From NCBI RefSeq assembly GCF_036567905.1, contig NZ_DATCTO010000054.1, forward strand, positions 1 through 64,000: a stretch of 64,000 nt of DNA. Direction: 5' to 3'. Shown here piece after piece: positions 57,126 to 64,000 of this stretch. Source of the DNA: Candidatus Binatus sp. GTDB taxonomy: Bacteria; Desulfobacterota; Binatia; Binatales; Binataceae. How positions within the stretch are numbered: position 1 is the stretch's first letter; every line of letters begins with the position of its first letter. Below the pieces are notes generated by a model, which did not search any database, was not told the origin of the DNA, and saw only the letters and a list, made by a program, of their open reading frames with translations. The position numbers were made by a program, and so were the translations under genes.

Positions 57126-58194
57126 AGTCGGGCGTGCTCATCAGATCGAGGATCAATCCGGCGAGCGCTTGTTCGCGCTCCTTGATCCTACCGTTCTTGA
57201 ATCCCGCGTCCAAAGCGCACGCGCGCCAGTAAGCGCGTTCGAGGCGCGCCAAGCCGAAGCGCCGCGCCCCTTCGATTGCGCGGGTCGCAAGGCCGCTTTG
57301 CGGCGGCAACCCCAGCGCCGCGGCGACGTCGCCGACGCTCCTTCGCGCCGCGATCATCGAGGCCGCGATCATCATTCGGCGCATCATCGGTATGATCTCG
57401 ACCGCGAGGATTTCGAAAACGTCGCGACCGAGCGCCGTCGCGCGGCCCAATTGCGCCAGCGCCGCCGAGCCCCGGCCGCGCGCGAGGCTCTCGGCGAGTT
57501 CGAATGCTTCCGGCATCCGCCTTGAGCCCTCGTCCAAGTCGCCCGGCTGCACCGCCGCGCCCGGCTCGATGAAGATTGTGAGCTTGCCAAGCGCACCGGC
57601 GACGGCGGCCAAATCTCCGCCGTGACGTGAAATAAGCATATCGATTGCGGCAGGCGACAGTTTTAATCCGAGCGGCTGCGCGAATGCGTTCAGGTACTGC
57701 TCGATCTGATGGTCGAACGGACGCATGCAATTTACGAGCAACGCCGACTTTTCGGCGGCGCGGCGAATCTTCGCGGGCGCGTTGTCTTTTTCGTAGAGCA
57801 GAATCAGGTTGCCCGGGCCGCGCGCGGCCTCGATGGCCGCCACCAGCGCCGCCTCCGAGCCGCCGCTTCCCGACCCGTGCGCGTCGCCGGCTTCAGCGTT
57901 CGCGCCGCCGGTCTCCGCCCGGTCCCGGCGCGATCGCAGGATGCGGCATGCGATCGCGCGCTTGGGTGCGAACAAATCGGAGGCGCGAAGCTCGTTGAGC
58001 ACGGCGCCGTAATCGTCGCCCGCGCCGATCTGAAAGCTGCGATGCTGGCATCCCTCGCCCACCAGCTTGCCAACGATTGAATCGAGAACGTATTCGCGCA
58101 GGAATGCGTGCGGACCGAAGATCACCACCACCGGCGGGATTCGCGGTTGCGCGGCTGCTGCTCGAAGGTACGCCAGCGCGGTTTCAAGCGGCAT
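57124..58194 (-). CDS. holA: DNA polymerase III, delta subunit
   Basis: 356 residues, usual length. VVVIFGPHAFLREYVLDSIV at the N-terminus resembles the nucleotide-fold start of delta, and NLILLYEKDNAPAKIRRAAE and FEILAVEIIPMMRRMM fit the AAA+-like and collar domains. Opens the sliding clamp in the clamp loader. Follows lptE, a conserved proteobacterial order. Confidence 0.93.
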   Translation of the reverse strand: MPLETALAYLRAAAAQPRIPPVVVIFGPHAFLREYVLDSIVGKLVGEGCQHRSFQIGAGDDYGAVLNELRASDLFAPKRAIACRILRSRRDRAETGGANAEAGDAHGSGSGGSEAALVAAIEAARGPGNLILLYEKDNAPAKIRRAAEKSALLVNCMRPFDHQIEQYLNAFAQPLGLKLSPAAIDMLISRHGGDLAAVAGALGKLTIFIEPGAAVQPGDLDEGSRRMPEAFELAESLARGRGSAALAQLGRATALGRDVFEILAVEIIPMMRRMMIAASMIAARRSVGDVAAALGLPPQSGLATRAIEGARRFGLARLERAYWRACALDAGFKNGRIKEREQALAGLILDLMSTPD

Positions 58195-58223
58195 GCGGTA
58201 GCATCCCGGCGCGCGGCGCCCGG

Positions 58224-58835
58224 CTAGAAGCCCTCGGCCATCTCGCTGTACAGGCTTTTCGCCAATTTCTGCATCATCAGGTCGCGCCCCACCGCAATTT
58301 GCGATTGCGCAATCTGGATATCGGTCATCTGCGCGATATTGTCGCCGCTCAGGTTCTGCTGCAAAAAAGATGGCGTCGTGGCCACGACGTTGGTCGCCAC
58401 GATTGGAGCAGGTTGGCTGTTGCCGATGCTGCCCGTGCTCCAGATAGCTTTTTTCGTGTGCAGGTCTTTGAGCACCGCCGAGACTACCAGACTATTGCCG
58501 TAAGTCGTCGGCTCGTACGCCGTGTTGAAGTTTGAGGGCGCCTGAGTAGAGAGCCTGACCATGCCCGACAGTTGGAGGTCGGCGGCGTCCGGGCTATCCA
58601 CGACCTTGAGCCTGCGATGCATCGCGATTTCATCTTTAATGTAACGCATCAACTCGTCGTTGATTCCGGTCAAGCGGGTGGCATTGCCGAATCGCGCGAC
58701 GTAAATCGTCTGGGCGCCCTGCGGCAGTGCATCGCCGGAAGCCGCGAAGTGATAGCCGCATCCCGAAATACAGAGGGCTGCGACGATCACGAAGCCGAGC
58801 GGCCTACTCGGCCTTGGATGGCGCAGTTTCCTCAC
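58224..58835 (-). CDS. lptE: LPS-assembly lipoprotein LptE-like
   Basis: 203 residues from GTG 58835. Lipobox LCISGC followed by GYHFAASGDALPQGAQTIYV, the standard LptE start. LptE plugs LptD in the outer membrane for LPS transport. The start overlaps the nusB end by 32 bases; the ribosome site is poor and translation may be coupled. Its place next to holA supports the call. Confidence 0.85.
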   Translation of the reverse strand: MRKLRHPRPSRPLGFVIVAALCISGCGYHFAASGDALPQGAQTIYVARFGNATRLTGINDELMRYIKDEIAMHRRLKVVDSPDAADLQLSGMVRLSTQAPSNFNTAYEPTTYGNSLVVSAVLKDLHTKKAIWSTGSIGNSQPAPIVATNVVATTPSFLQQNLSGDNIAQMTDIQIAQSQIAVGRDLMMQKLAKSLYSEMAEGF

Positions 58836-59250
58836 CCTTCTGCTTAAGCCCCAAGCGTCCGGCGATTTCGTCGAGCACACCGTTGACGAAGTGCCCCGAC
58901 TCGATATCGCCGTAACATTTCGCCAGTTCGATCGCTTCGTCGATGGTAACGCGCGCCGGAATGTCCTCGATCCTGAGCAATTCGTAGAGCGCGATTCGCA
59001 TGATGTTGTGATCGACGCGCGACAAGCGTTTGACCGACCAATGTTCCAGCGCGTCCGCCAGATGCTTGTCGAGCGCCGGTTGCTCGCGGCGCACTCCCTC
59101 CATCAACTGGACGGCAAACTTGCGCGCGCTCTCCTCGGCCGGAAAACTTTCGAACAGCGCGGTCAGATCGTCGCTGCTGGCGCCGCCGCAGATGTCTATC
59201 CGGTACAGCGCCTTGAGCGCGAGCTCGCGCCCCTGATGTCTTAGTCCCAT
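58804..59250 (-). CDS. nusB: Transcription antitermination factor NusB
   Basis: 148 residues. GRELALKALYRIDIC-type start (RHQGRELALKALYRID), ALYELLRIEDIPARVTIDEA and FVNGVLDEIAGRLG are diagnostic. Works with NusE at boxA of rRNA leaders. Follows ribBA by 32 bases, as in many riboflavin clusters. Confidence 0.95.
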   Translation of the reverse strand: MGLRHQGRELALKALYRIDICGGASSDDLTALFESFPAEESARKFAVQLMEGVRREQPALDKHLADALEHWSVKRLSRVDHNIMRIALYELLRIEDIPARVTIDEAIELAKCYGDIESGHFVNGVLDEIAGRLGLKQKGEETAPSKAE

Positions 59251-59282
59251 GGCAATTCAACAGCCGCAGGCGGCTTACTCGC

Positions 59283-60494
59283 TCAAGTGCCCAGCTTCAG
59301 CTCGGAGAACAGATGGCCGAGCTTTTCTTTTTTGGTTTTCAGGTACCCGATGTTTCCGGCATGAGGCGTGACCTCGATCGGCACGCGTGAAACGCTCACC
59401 CCGTAACGGCGCAGGCTTTCTATCTTGTGCGGATTGTTGGTCAGCAACTGGACCTCGCCGACGCCGAGATCGCGCAGAATTTGCGCGCCGATTCCATAAT
59501 CGCGCAAGTCCTCGTCGAAGCCGAGATGCAAGTTCGCTTCGACGGTATCCATCCCCTGGTCTTGCAGCGCGTAGGCGCGAATCTTGTTCCCGAGCCCGAT
59601 TCCGCGGCCCTCCTGGTGGAGATAAATCACCACGCCGCAGTCCGCCGCCATGATTCGCTCGAGCGCCTCCTGCAGCTGCTCACCGCAGTCGCATCGCGCC
59701 GACGCGAACACGTCGCCCGTGAGACACTCCGAGTGGAGCCGCACCAGCGCGGGGCGTCCGCCGCCGACCTGGCCCTTGATCAGCGCCAGATGCTCGCGGC
59801 CATCGACGACGTTGCGGAAGATGACGGCCTGCAGCACGCCGCCCGCGACGGGAAACGGCTGTTCGGAAACGCGCTGGACCAGGACTTCATTCGTCAGGCG
59901 ATACGAAACGAGTTCCTTGACGTAACAGATGGGGATGGAATGCCGCGCGGCGAACTCGCGCAGTTCCTTGAGCCGCGCGGCCTCGCCGTCCTCGCGCAGT
60001 ATCGTGCATAGCGCGGCGACCGGGCTTACCCGCGCCGATCGCATCAGATCCACCGCGCCTTCGGCGCGCCCGATCCGCACCATCACGCCCCCGCTCAACG
60101 CCATCAGCGGTAAAATGTGGCCGGGCATGACGAAATCGTCGCGGCGGGATTCGCCGAACGCGGCCACCGAGATCACCCGCGCGCGATCGCTGGCCGAAAT
60201 GCCGGTGGTGGCGCCTTCTCGCGCGTCGATCAGCACGCCGGCCTGCTCGTTGGAATCGCCGTTGTCGGTCGAAGGCTGGAGCGGAATTCCAAGCTCGCGG
60301 AAACGCTTGTCGGGAATCGCGACGGAGATCACGCCGCGGGCCTCGCGCGCCATGAAATTGATGTCGTCGGGCGTGATTTTCTCAGCCGCCATCACGAGGT
60401 CGCCTTCCGCGTCCTCGCGCTCCTCCGCAATCATCACGACCATCTTTCCGTCGCGCAACGTGGAGAAAATTTCTTCTAAAGAAGTCGATGCCAT
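59283..60494 (-). CDS. ribBA: Bifunctional DHBP synthase / GTP cyclohydrolase II
   Basis: 403 residues from ATG 60494. RibB half: [16 protein letters not shown] and [18 protein letters not shown] (metal and substrate contacts). RibA half: [20 protein letters not shown], with the three zinc-binding Cys, and [19 protein letters not shown]. Provides both riboflavin precursors from ribulose-5-phosphate and GTP. An upstream frame extension covering the ribD end is spurious. Confidence 0.96.
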   Translation of the reverse strand: MASTSLEEIFSTLRDGKMVVMIAEEREDAEGDLVMAAEKITPDDINFMAREARGVISVAIPDKRFRELGIPLQPSTDNGDSNEQAGVLIDAREGATTGISASDRARVISVAAFGESRRDDFVMPGHILPLMALSGGVMVRIGRAEGAVDLMRSARVSPVAALCTILREDGEAARLKELREFAARHSIPICYVKELVSYRLTNEVLVQRVSEQPFPVAGGVLQAVIFRNVVDGREHLALIKGQVGGGRPALVRLHSECLTGDVFASARCDCGEQLQEALERIMAADCGVVIYLHQEGRGIGLGNKIRAYALQDQGMDTVEANLHLGFDEDLRDYGIGAQILRDLGVGEVQLLTNNPHKIESLRRYGVSVSRVPIEVTPHAGNIGYLKTKKEKLGHLFSELKLGT

Positions 60495-60538
60495 CTGATT
60501 CAATTCAACGATCGCGATATTATCACCGGCTTGACGGC

Positions 60539-61708
60539 CTAACCAGTGCGCCCTGCCGGGCCAACGCGACCGCGCCCATTTCCCGCGCGGACGCGGGCTT
60601 CCAGCAGCCAGTCGTCGCCTACAGGGCGCGCCGAGAGACGGCCAAGCTGGAGCGCGTCGCGCACGCGGCGCGACTTCATCGCGTCGATCGCGGGAAGACC
60701 CGCACCCAGGATTTTCGGCGCGACGAAGAATGCCACTCGATCGACGATACCCGCGCTTAACGCCGAGCCGGCCAGATTTGCGCCCCCTTCGATCAACACG
60801 CGGCACCATCCGCGCCGCCCGAACTCGCGCATCAACCGACCCAGCTCGATCTTGGCGCCGCGCGCCGTGGCGGCAATCACTTCGACGCCGGGCCGCTCAT
60901 ATCTTCGGCGGGCGCGGGCGAGATTCTTGAGGGTGGTGACCAGGATGGCGGGCGCGCTCGATCGCTCCCGATATACCCGCGCCGCCGGCGCCGTGCGAAG
61001 GCGCGCATCGATAACGACGCGAACCGGATCGCGGCCACCCGCGATTCTGCACGTCAGGCGTGGATTGTCTGCGATCACGGTCCCCGCGCCGACCATCACG
61101 GCGTCGCATTCGCGGCGCCATCGATGCACCATTTCACGTGACGCCGGCGAGCTGATCCATCGCGAATCGCCGCTGGCAGCCGCAATCCGGCCGTCCATCG
61201 ACATCGCGAGCTTGAGTATTCCCAGCGGCCGCCCATGGGTCAGCCGGGTGATGAACCCTTCGTTCAGAGCTTGCGCTTCGGCTTCGAGCACTCCGGCCGC
61301 AACCTCGATCTTCGCGCGCTTGAGAATTGCGATTCCGCGCCCTCTGACGCGCGGATCGGGATCCACGCATCCGATAACGACGCGCTTGACGCCCGCAGCG
61401 GCCAGCGCGTTGGCGCATGGCGGCGTCTTTCCGAAATGCGCGCACGGCTCGAACGATACGTACGCAGTCGCGCCGCGAGCGAGCGCGCCCGCATCCGCCA
61501 GCGCCTGCGTTTCGCCGTGCGGACGCCCTCCCCGGCCGGTGACGCCGCGGCCGACGACTTTATCGCCGCGCACGATTACGCATCCTACCGTCGGATTTGG
61601 AGTGGTCAGGCCCAGCCGGTCGCGCGCGAGCGCGAGCGCCTCGCGCATGAAGCGTTGGTCCCGATTCGCGGCCTTATCGAGAAGGCGCCGCCCGACAGAT
61701 GCCCGCAT
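60539..61708 (-). CDS. ribD: Riboflavin biosynthesis deaminase/reductase RibD
   Basis: 389 residues from ATG 61708. Deaminase zinc site: H64-x-E66 in [10 protein letters not shown]89 and C98 in [13 protein letters not shown]. The reductase domain starts near [13 protein letters not shown]. Performs steps two and three of riboflavin synthesis. The zinc motif has Gly where most members have Ala (HGE for HAE). A GTG 12 codons upstream would overlap nrdR; both starts are possible. Confidence 0.94.
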   Translation of the reverse strand: MRASVGRRLLDKAANRDQRFMREALALARDRLGLTTPNPTVGCVIVRGDKVVGRGVTGRGGRPHGETQALADAGALARGATAYVSFEPCAHFGKTPPCANALAAAGVKRVVIGCVDPDPRVRGRGIAILKRAKIEVAAGVLEAEAQALNEGFITRLTHGRPLGILKLAMSMDGRIAAASGDSRWISSPASREMVHRWRRECDAVMVGAGTVIADNPRLTCRIAGGRDPVRVVIDARLRTAPAARVYRERSSAPAILVTTLKNLARARRRYERPGVEVIAATARGAKIELGRLMREFGRRGWCRVLIEGGANLAGSALSAGIVDRVAFFVAPKILGAGLPAIDAMKSRRVRDALQLGRLSARPVGDDWLLEARVRAGNGRGRVGPAGRTG

Positions 61709-61715
61709 GCGCGAA

Positions 61716-62225
61716 TCAGGAGGCGGTGTCGCCTTTCTTGTCACCGGCGGCGCGCGGTGCGGTCGCTTGCTTGCGTTGATTGATCAGGTCTTCGAGCTCG
61801 TGCATGAACTCGTCGATGTCTTTGAACGAGCGATATACCGACGCGAAGCGGACGTAGGCGACCTGATCGATCTTGTGCAGCTCGTTCATCACCGCCGATC
61901 CGATCGCACTGCTTGCGACCTCGCGATCGCCCTGCTCGGCCATCGTGGCCTCGATGCTGTTGGCGATCTGCTCGATCGTTTCCATCGAGACCGGCCGCTT
62001 TTCGCAGGCGCGCTTGAGGCCGGCCGTAATCTTGGCGCGGTCGAATGGCTCGCGGCGGCCGTCCTTCTTGACGACCATCGGGGCCGCTTCTTCGACCCGC
62101 TCGTAGGTGGTGAAACGCCGCTTGCATGCCGAGCACATGCGACGGCGCCGAATCATCATGCCGTCGCTCGACAGCCTCGAATCGACGACCCGGTTCCCAC
62201 GATTGCGGCAGAACGGACACCGCAT
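61716..62225 (-). CDS. nrdR: Transcriptional repressor NrdR
   Basis: 169 residues. Zinc ribbon C3-C6 (MRCPFC) and C31-C34 (CSACKRRF), then the ATP-cone ([20 protein letters not shown]). Represses ribonucleotide reductase genes by sensing ATP/dATP. Lies before ribD, a common association. Confidence 0.96.
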   Translation of the reverse strand: MRCPFCRNRGNRVVDSRLSSDGMMIRRRRMCSACKRRFTTYERVEEAAPMVVKKDGRREPFDRAKITAGLKRACEKRPVSMETIEQIANSIEATMAEQGDREVASSAIGSAVMNELHKIDQVAYVRFASVYRSFKDIDEFMHELEDLINQRKQATAPRAAGDKKGDTAS

Positions 62226-62302
62226 GGCCTAGCTCCGGGCCCGGCCGGCGCGGCGCCGCGGACCAGGCGATTTATCACGAGCAAGTTTTGAGTCGCGCGG
62301 CT

Positions 62303-62542
62303 TCAGCTCTTGTGAGCCTCGATATAGGTGACGACGTCCTTGACAGTGCGGATCTTCTCGGCGTCCTCGTCGGAGATTTCGATGTTAAACTCCTCTTCCA
62401 GCGCCATTACCAGCTCGACGATATCGAGCGAATCCGCGCCGAGATCCTCGATAAACGAGGCCTCCGGAGTTACTTCGTCGGCGGCCACGCCCAGCTGCTC
62501 GCTTATCTTCTCGCGAACCTTGGTTTCGATGTCTTGAGCCAT
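62303..62542 (-). CDS. acpP: Acyl carrier protein
   Basis: 79 residues, acidic. S38 in [13 protein letters not shown] carries the phosphopantetheine. AGGAGG lies 12 bases upstream. Normally flanked by fabG and fabF; here neither is adjacent and fabD lies about 800 bases upstream beyond an insertion. Confidence 0.97.
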   Translation of the reverse strand: MAQDIETKVREKISEQLGVAADEVTPEASFIEDLGADSLDIVELVMALEEEFNIEISDEDAEKIRTVKDVVTYIEAHKS

Positions 62543-62818
62543 CGTGCTCTCGTTCCTCCTAGCAGCGAGCCGTAATCAGGCCGCCAATCAATATTCTAAT
62601 ATTATCCCCGTGCCGCGAAGACCAGAGGTAACGGCCAGGGGATCGCGATCAAATTATCAGGGCAGCATAAGGACTAAAAGCGGCAGACGCAAGGCGGCGC
62701 TCAGGCCTTGGCGGCAGTAGCGTCCGATTCATCTACCCCGCGCTGTTCACTTGCGACGCGTACTTGTTCGTTTCAGAGTTTTACGGCCACCACCTCTTCG
62801 ATTTCGTTCTTTCATGAT
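62543..62818. other. Gap upstream of acpP with AT-rich promoter-like patch
   Basis: ATATTAGAATATT-like sequence near 62591-62606 (minus strand TATTAGAATATTGATTGG) is the only AT-rich part and may hold the acpP -10; no matching -35 is clear. The right part carries a copy of the fabD 3' end (62701-62719) and about 100 bases with no recognisable gene. Confidence 0.4.
62701..62719. repeat. 19-bp direct repeat of the fabD 3' end, left copy
   Basis: TCAGGCCTTGGCGGCAGTA equals 63327-63345, the last codons of fabD (TAAKA-stop on the minus strand). Upstream of this copy the minus frame continues VASEQRGVDESDATAAKA, unlike fabD. The pair brackets a 607-base insertion. Confidence 0.8.
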
Positions 62819-63274
62819 TCACGCTCCGTTCTTGATTCGCTTGTCTCGCATCTCGATCAAATGCTTTGCGAGGCGCTCAAAATATAAGAAATATGTCGGG
62901 TCGTCCTCTGCGCCGCGAACCGAACCTATCGCCTCGCGTATATGCTCATCTTCCCACGCATCGATAATTGAGTCACCCAGGATCTCATCAACCAGTTCCA
63001 CATCTACCAGGTTACGATGAAAATACAGCCCAATTTCTTCAAAGAACCCAAGATAGTCATCGATCTCATCGTCGGTTAGAGGCTCTTTCTTGACACTGAT
63101 TTGCCGGAGGTTCTCGTCTTCGCTGAATTCCCGCCTGAATCGTTCGAAGCTTTGAATTTGAAACCTGAGCAGTTCTCTCTTCGTCGCCAGACGATGGCCG
63201 AGAAATTGCGCCGCTATCGCCGTCGCGGCACCCACAATCGCACCAACAAGACCACTCAGTAGGATCGGGTCCAT
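62819..63274 (-). CDS. Unknown membrane-anchored protein (DUF4760-like)
   Basis: 151 residues. One N-terminal membrane segment (about 5-28), then a basic helix (HRLATKRELLRFQIQSFERF) and an acidic helical domain with YLGFFEEIGLYFHRNLVDVE, reminiscent of DUF4760-type phage or defence-associated small proteins. The role is unknown. Lower GC than its neighbours and flanked by direct repeats of the fabD end, so probably inserted. Confidence 0.7.
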   Translation of the reverse strand: MDPILLSGLVGAIVGAATAIAAQFLGHRLATKRELLRFQIQSFERFRREFSEDENLRQISVKKEPLTDDEIDDYLGFFEEIGLYFHRNLVDVELVDEILGDSIIDAWEDEHIREAIGSVRGAEDDPTYFLYFERLAKHLIEMRDKRIKNGA

Positions 63275-63326
63275 GCGTCAGAGGAACCCTACTCCATTGG
63301 GCATTCTTTCAAAACTGCCCACTACA

Positions 63327-63345
63327 TCAGGCCTTGGCGGCAGTA
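63327..63345. repeat. 19-bp direct repeat of the fabD 3' end, native copy
   Basis: Contains the stop codon and last codons of fabD; the matching copy is at 62701-62719. Confidence 0.8.
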
Positions 63346-64000
63346 CCCGGCTGCGACACGGTTTTCAACGATGCGAGATCCTCGAGCGGGCGCACCCGAA
63401 TCGTCCGATACATACGGCGCATCATGCCCATCAGCACGCGGCCGCAGCCGAATTCGATCGCATCGGTGACGCCGCAGCGGGCGACGACGCCCATCGATTC
63501 CTCCCATCTTACCGGTGCGGTTATCTGTTCGAGCAGCAGCTCCGCGACGCGGGCGGGGTCGCGATTCACTTCAGCGGTGACATTCGCGATCACGCCAAAC
63601 TTGAACTCCCCGACCCGCAGTGCGCGCAACACCGGTTCCATCCCGTCACGCGCCGGCTGCATCAGCCGGCAATGAAAGGGCGCGCTGACCTTCAATTCTA
63701 CCGACATCGAGGCGCCCCGCTCCTTCGCAATCTCGAGCGCCCGGCGCACCGGCGCCGCATGCCCGGCGATCACGACCTGGCCAGGCGCGTTGAGGTTCGC
63801 GGGCACGGCGAACTTGCCGTCGCCGCTGACCTCCGCGCAGATTTCATCCACCTGTTGCAGCTCGAGGCCGATGAGCGCTGCCATCGCGCCCTGTCCCGGC
63901 GGCACTGCTTCCTGCATCAGGCGCCCACGCTCGCGCACTGCTCGGACCGCGTCGGCAAACCCAATCGCTCCGGCCGCCACCAGCGCGCTGTATTCGCCAA
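63327..64000 (-). CDS. fabD: Malonyl-CoA:ACP transacylase, C-terminal part (cut by window edge)
   Basis: The frame runs off the right edge, where it reads FGEYSALVAAGAIGFADAVR, i.e. just after the GHSLGEYSAL nucleophile motif, so the catalytic Ser lies outside. Visible: GQVVIAGHAAPVRRALEIA, VSAPFHCRLMQPA with the catalytic His, and ITAPVRWEESM. Loads malonate onto AcpP encoded nearby. Confidence 0.95.
   Translation of the reverse strand, partial: GEYSALVAAGAIGFADAVRAVRERGRLMQEAVPPGQGAMAALIGLELQQVDEICAEVSGDGKFAVPANLNAPGQVVIAGHAAPVRRALEIAKERGASMSVELKVSAPFHCRLMQPARDGMEPVLRALRVGEFKFGVIANVTAEVNRDPARVAELLLEQITAPVRWEESMGVVARCGVTDAIEFGCGRVLMGMMRRMYRTIRVRPLEDLASLKTVSQPGTAAKA

Noticed and set aside
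60546-62291. 581-residue plus-strand open frame
   Set aside because: Antisense to ribD and nrdR; Arg/Ser/Pro-rich shadow.

Overview
The window is about 64 kb of GC-rich Gram-negative chromosome. The evidence for a Gram-negative is an LptE-like lipoprotein, RlpA, several lipoboxes, a UDP-sugar cluster and a complete aerobic-type TCA segment. Protein character and synteny suggest an uncultivated deltaproteobacterial-type lineage (a Binatota/Desulfobacterota relative is my best guess; this is inference, since no rRNA is present). Almost everything is housekeeping. Accessory DNA is limited to the left edge (1-1690), a small island near 31.1-31.8 kb and an insertion near 62.7-63.3 kb.

Layout. 1-1690: IS3-family and IS1595-family transposase remnants, a ParE-toxin remnant, two small unknown genes, a 21-bp direct repeat and a perfect palindrome matching the ParB site parS. 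1.7-5.6 kb (+): MoxR ATPase, CoxE-like VWA protein, bifunctional nuclease and a TPR membrane protein. 5.6-8.8 kb (-): DsbA-like thioredoxin, EthD-domain protein, TPR protein, dGTPase. 9-11 kb (+): RlpA and a lipoprotein metallopeptidase. 11-21.8 kb (-): the pyr operon, in order leader peptide, pyrR, a pyrB fusion, pyrC, carA, carB, then recG. 21.8-31.1 kb (-): rlmN, mtnP, PfkB kinase, GT2, ugd, galE, lepA, lepB, coiled-coil protein. 31.9-38.7 kb (-): mdh-sdhCAB-sucCD-ndk. 38.8-42.4 kb (-): an ABC-2 exporter and icd. 42.5-48 kb: a VapB-like antitoxin, acyl-CoA dehydrogenase, glutamine amidotransferase, yebC-ruvCAB. 48-55 kb: a lipoprotein and a translationally coupled trio built around large GT-C membrane glycosyltransferases. 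55.3-57.1 kb (+): esterase, mazG, rpsT. 57.1-64 kb (-): holA, lptE, nusB, ribBA, ribD, nrdR, acpP, an inserted unknown gene and a partial fabD.

The most interesting system is the pyrimidine operon. Its second gene encodes one 646-residue polypeptide that joins an aspartate carbamoyltransferase catalytic chain, a zinc domain matching the C-terminal domain of the regulatory chain PyrI, and a PyrR-like phosphoribosyltransferase domain whose active-site loops are altered. The nucleotide-binding half of PyrI is missing, so the PyrR-like domain may have replaced it as the allosteric sensor. A genuine PyrR is encoded just upstream. The operon leader is compact: a sigma70-type promoter, a hairpin with a CTGAGA hexaloop like the PyrR-binding loop, a Shine-Dalgarno, a 21-codon leader peptide read through an intrinsic terminator, and an ATGA overlap into pyrR. 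Together these suggest pyrimidine control at transcript, translation and enzyme level.

A second theme is a dispersed intergenic repeat made of two adjacent hairpins (three copies: 13.2, 44.0 and 48.9 kb) with a compensatory base-pair change between copies; one copy lies at the 5' end of recG and would be translated if the longest recG frame were used.
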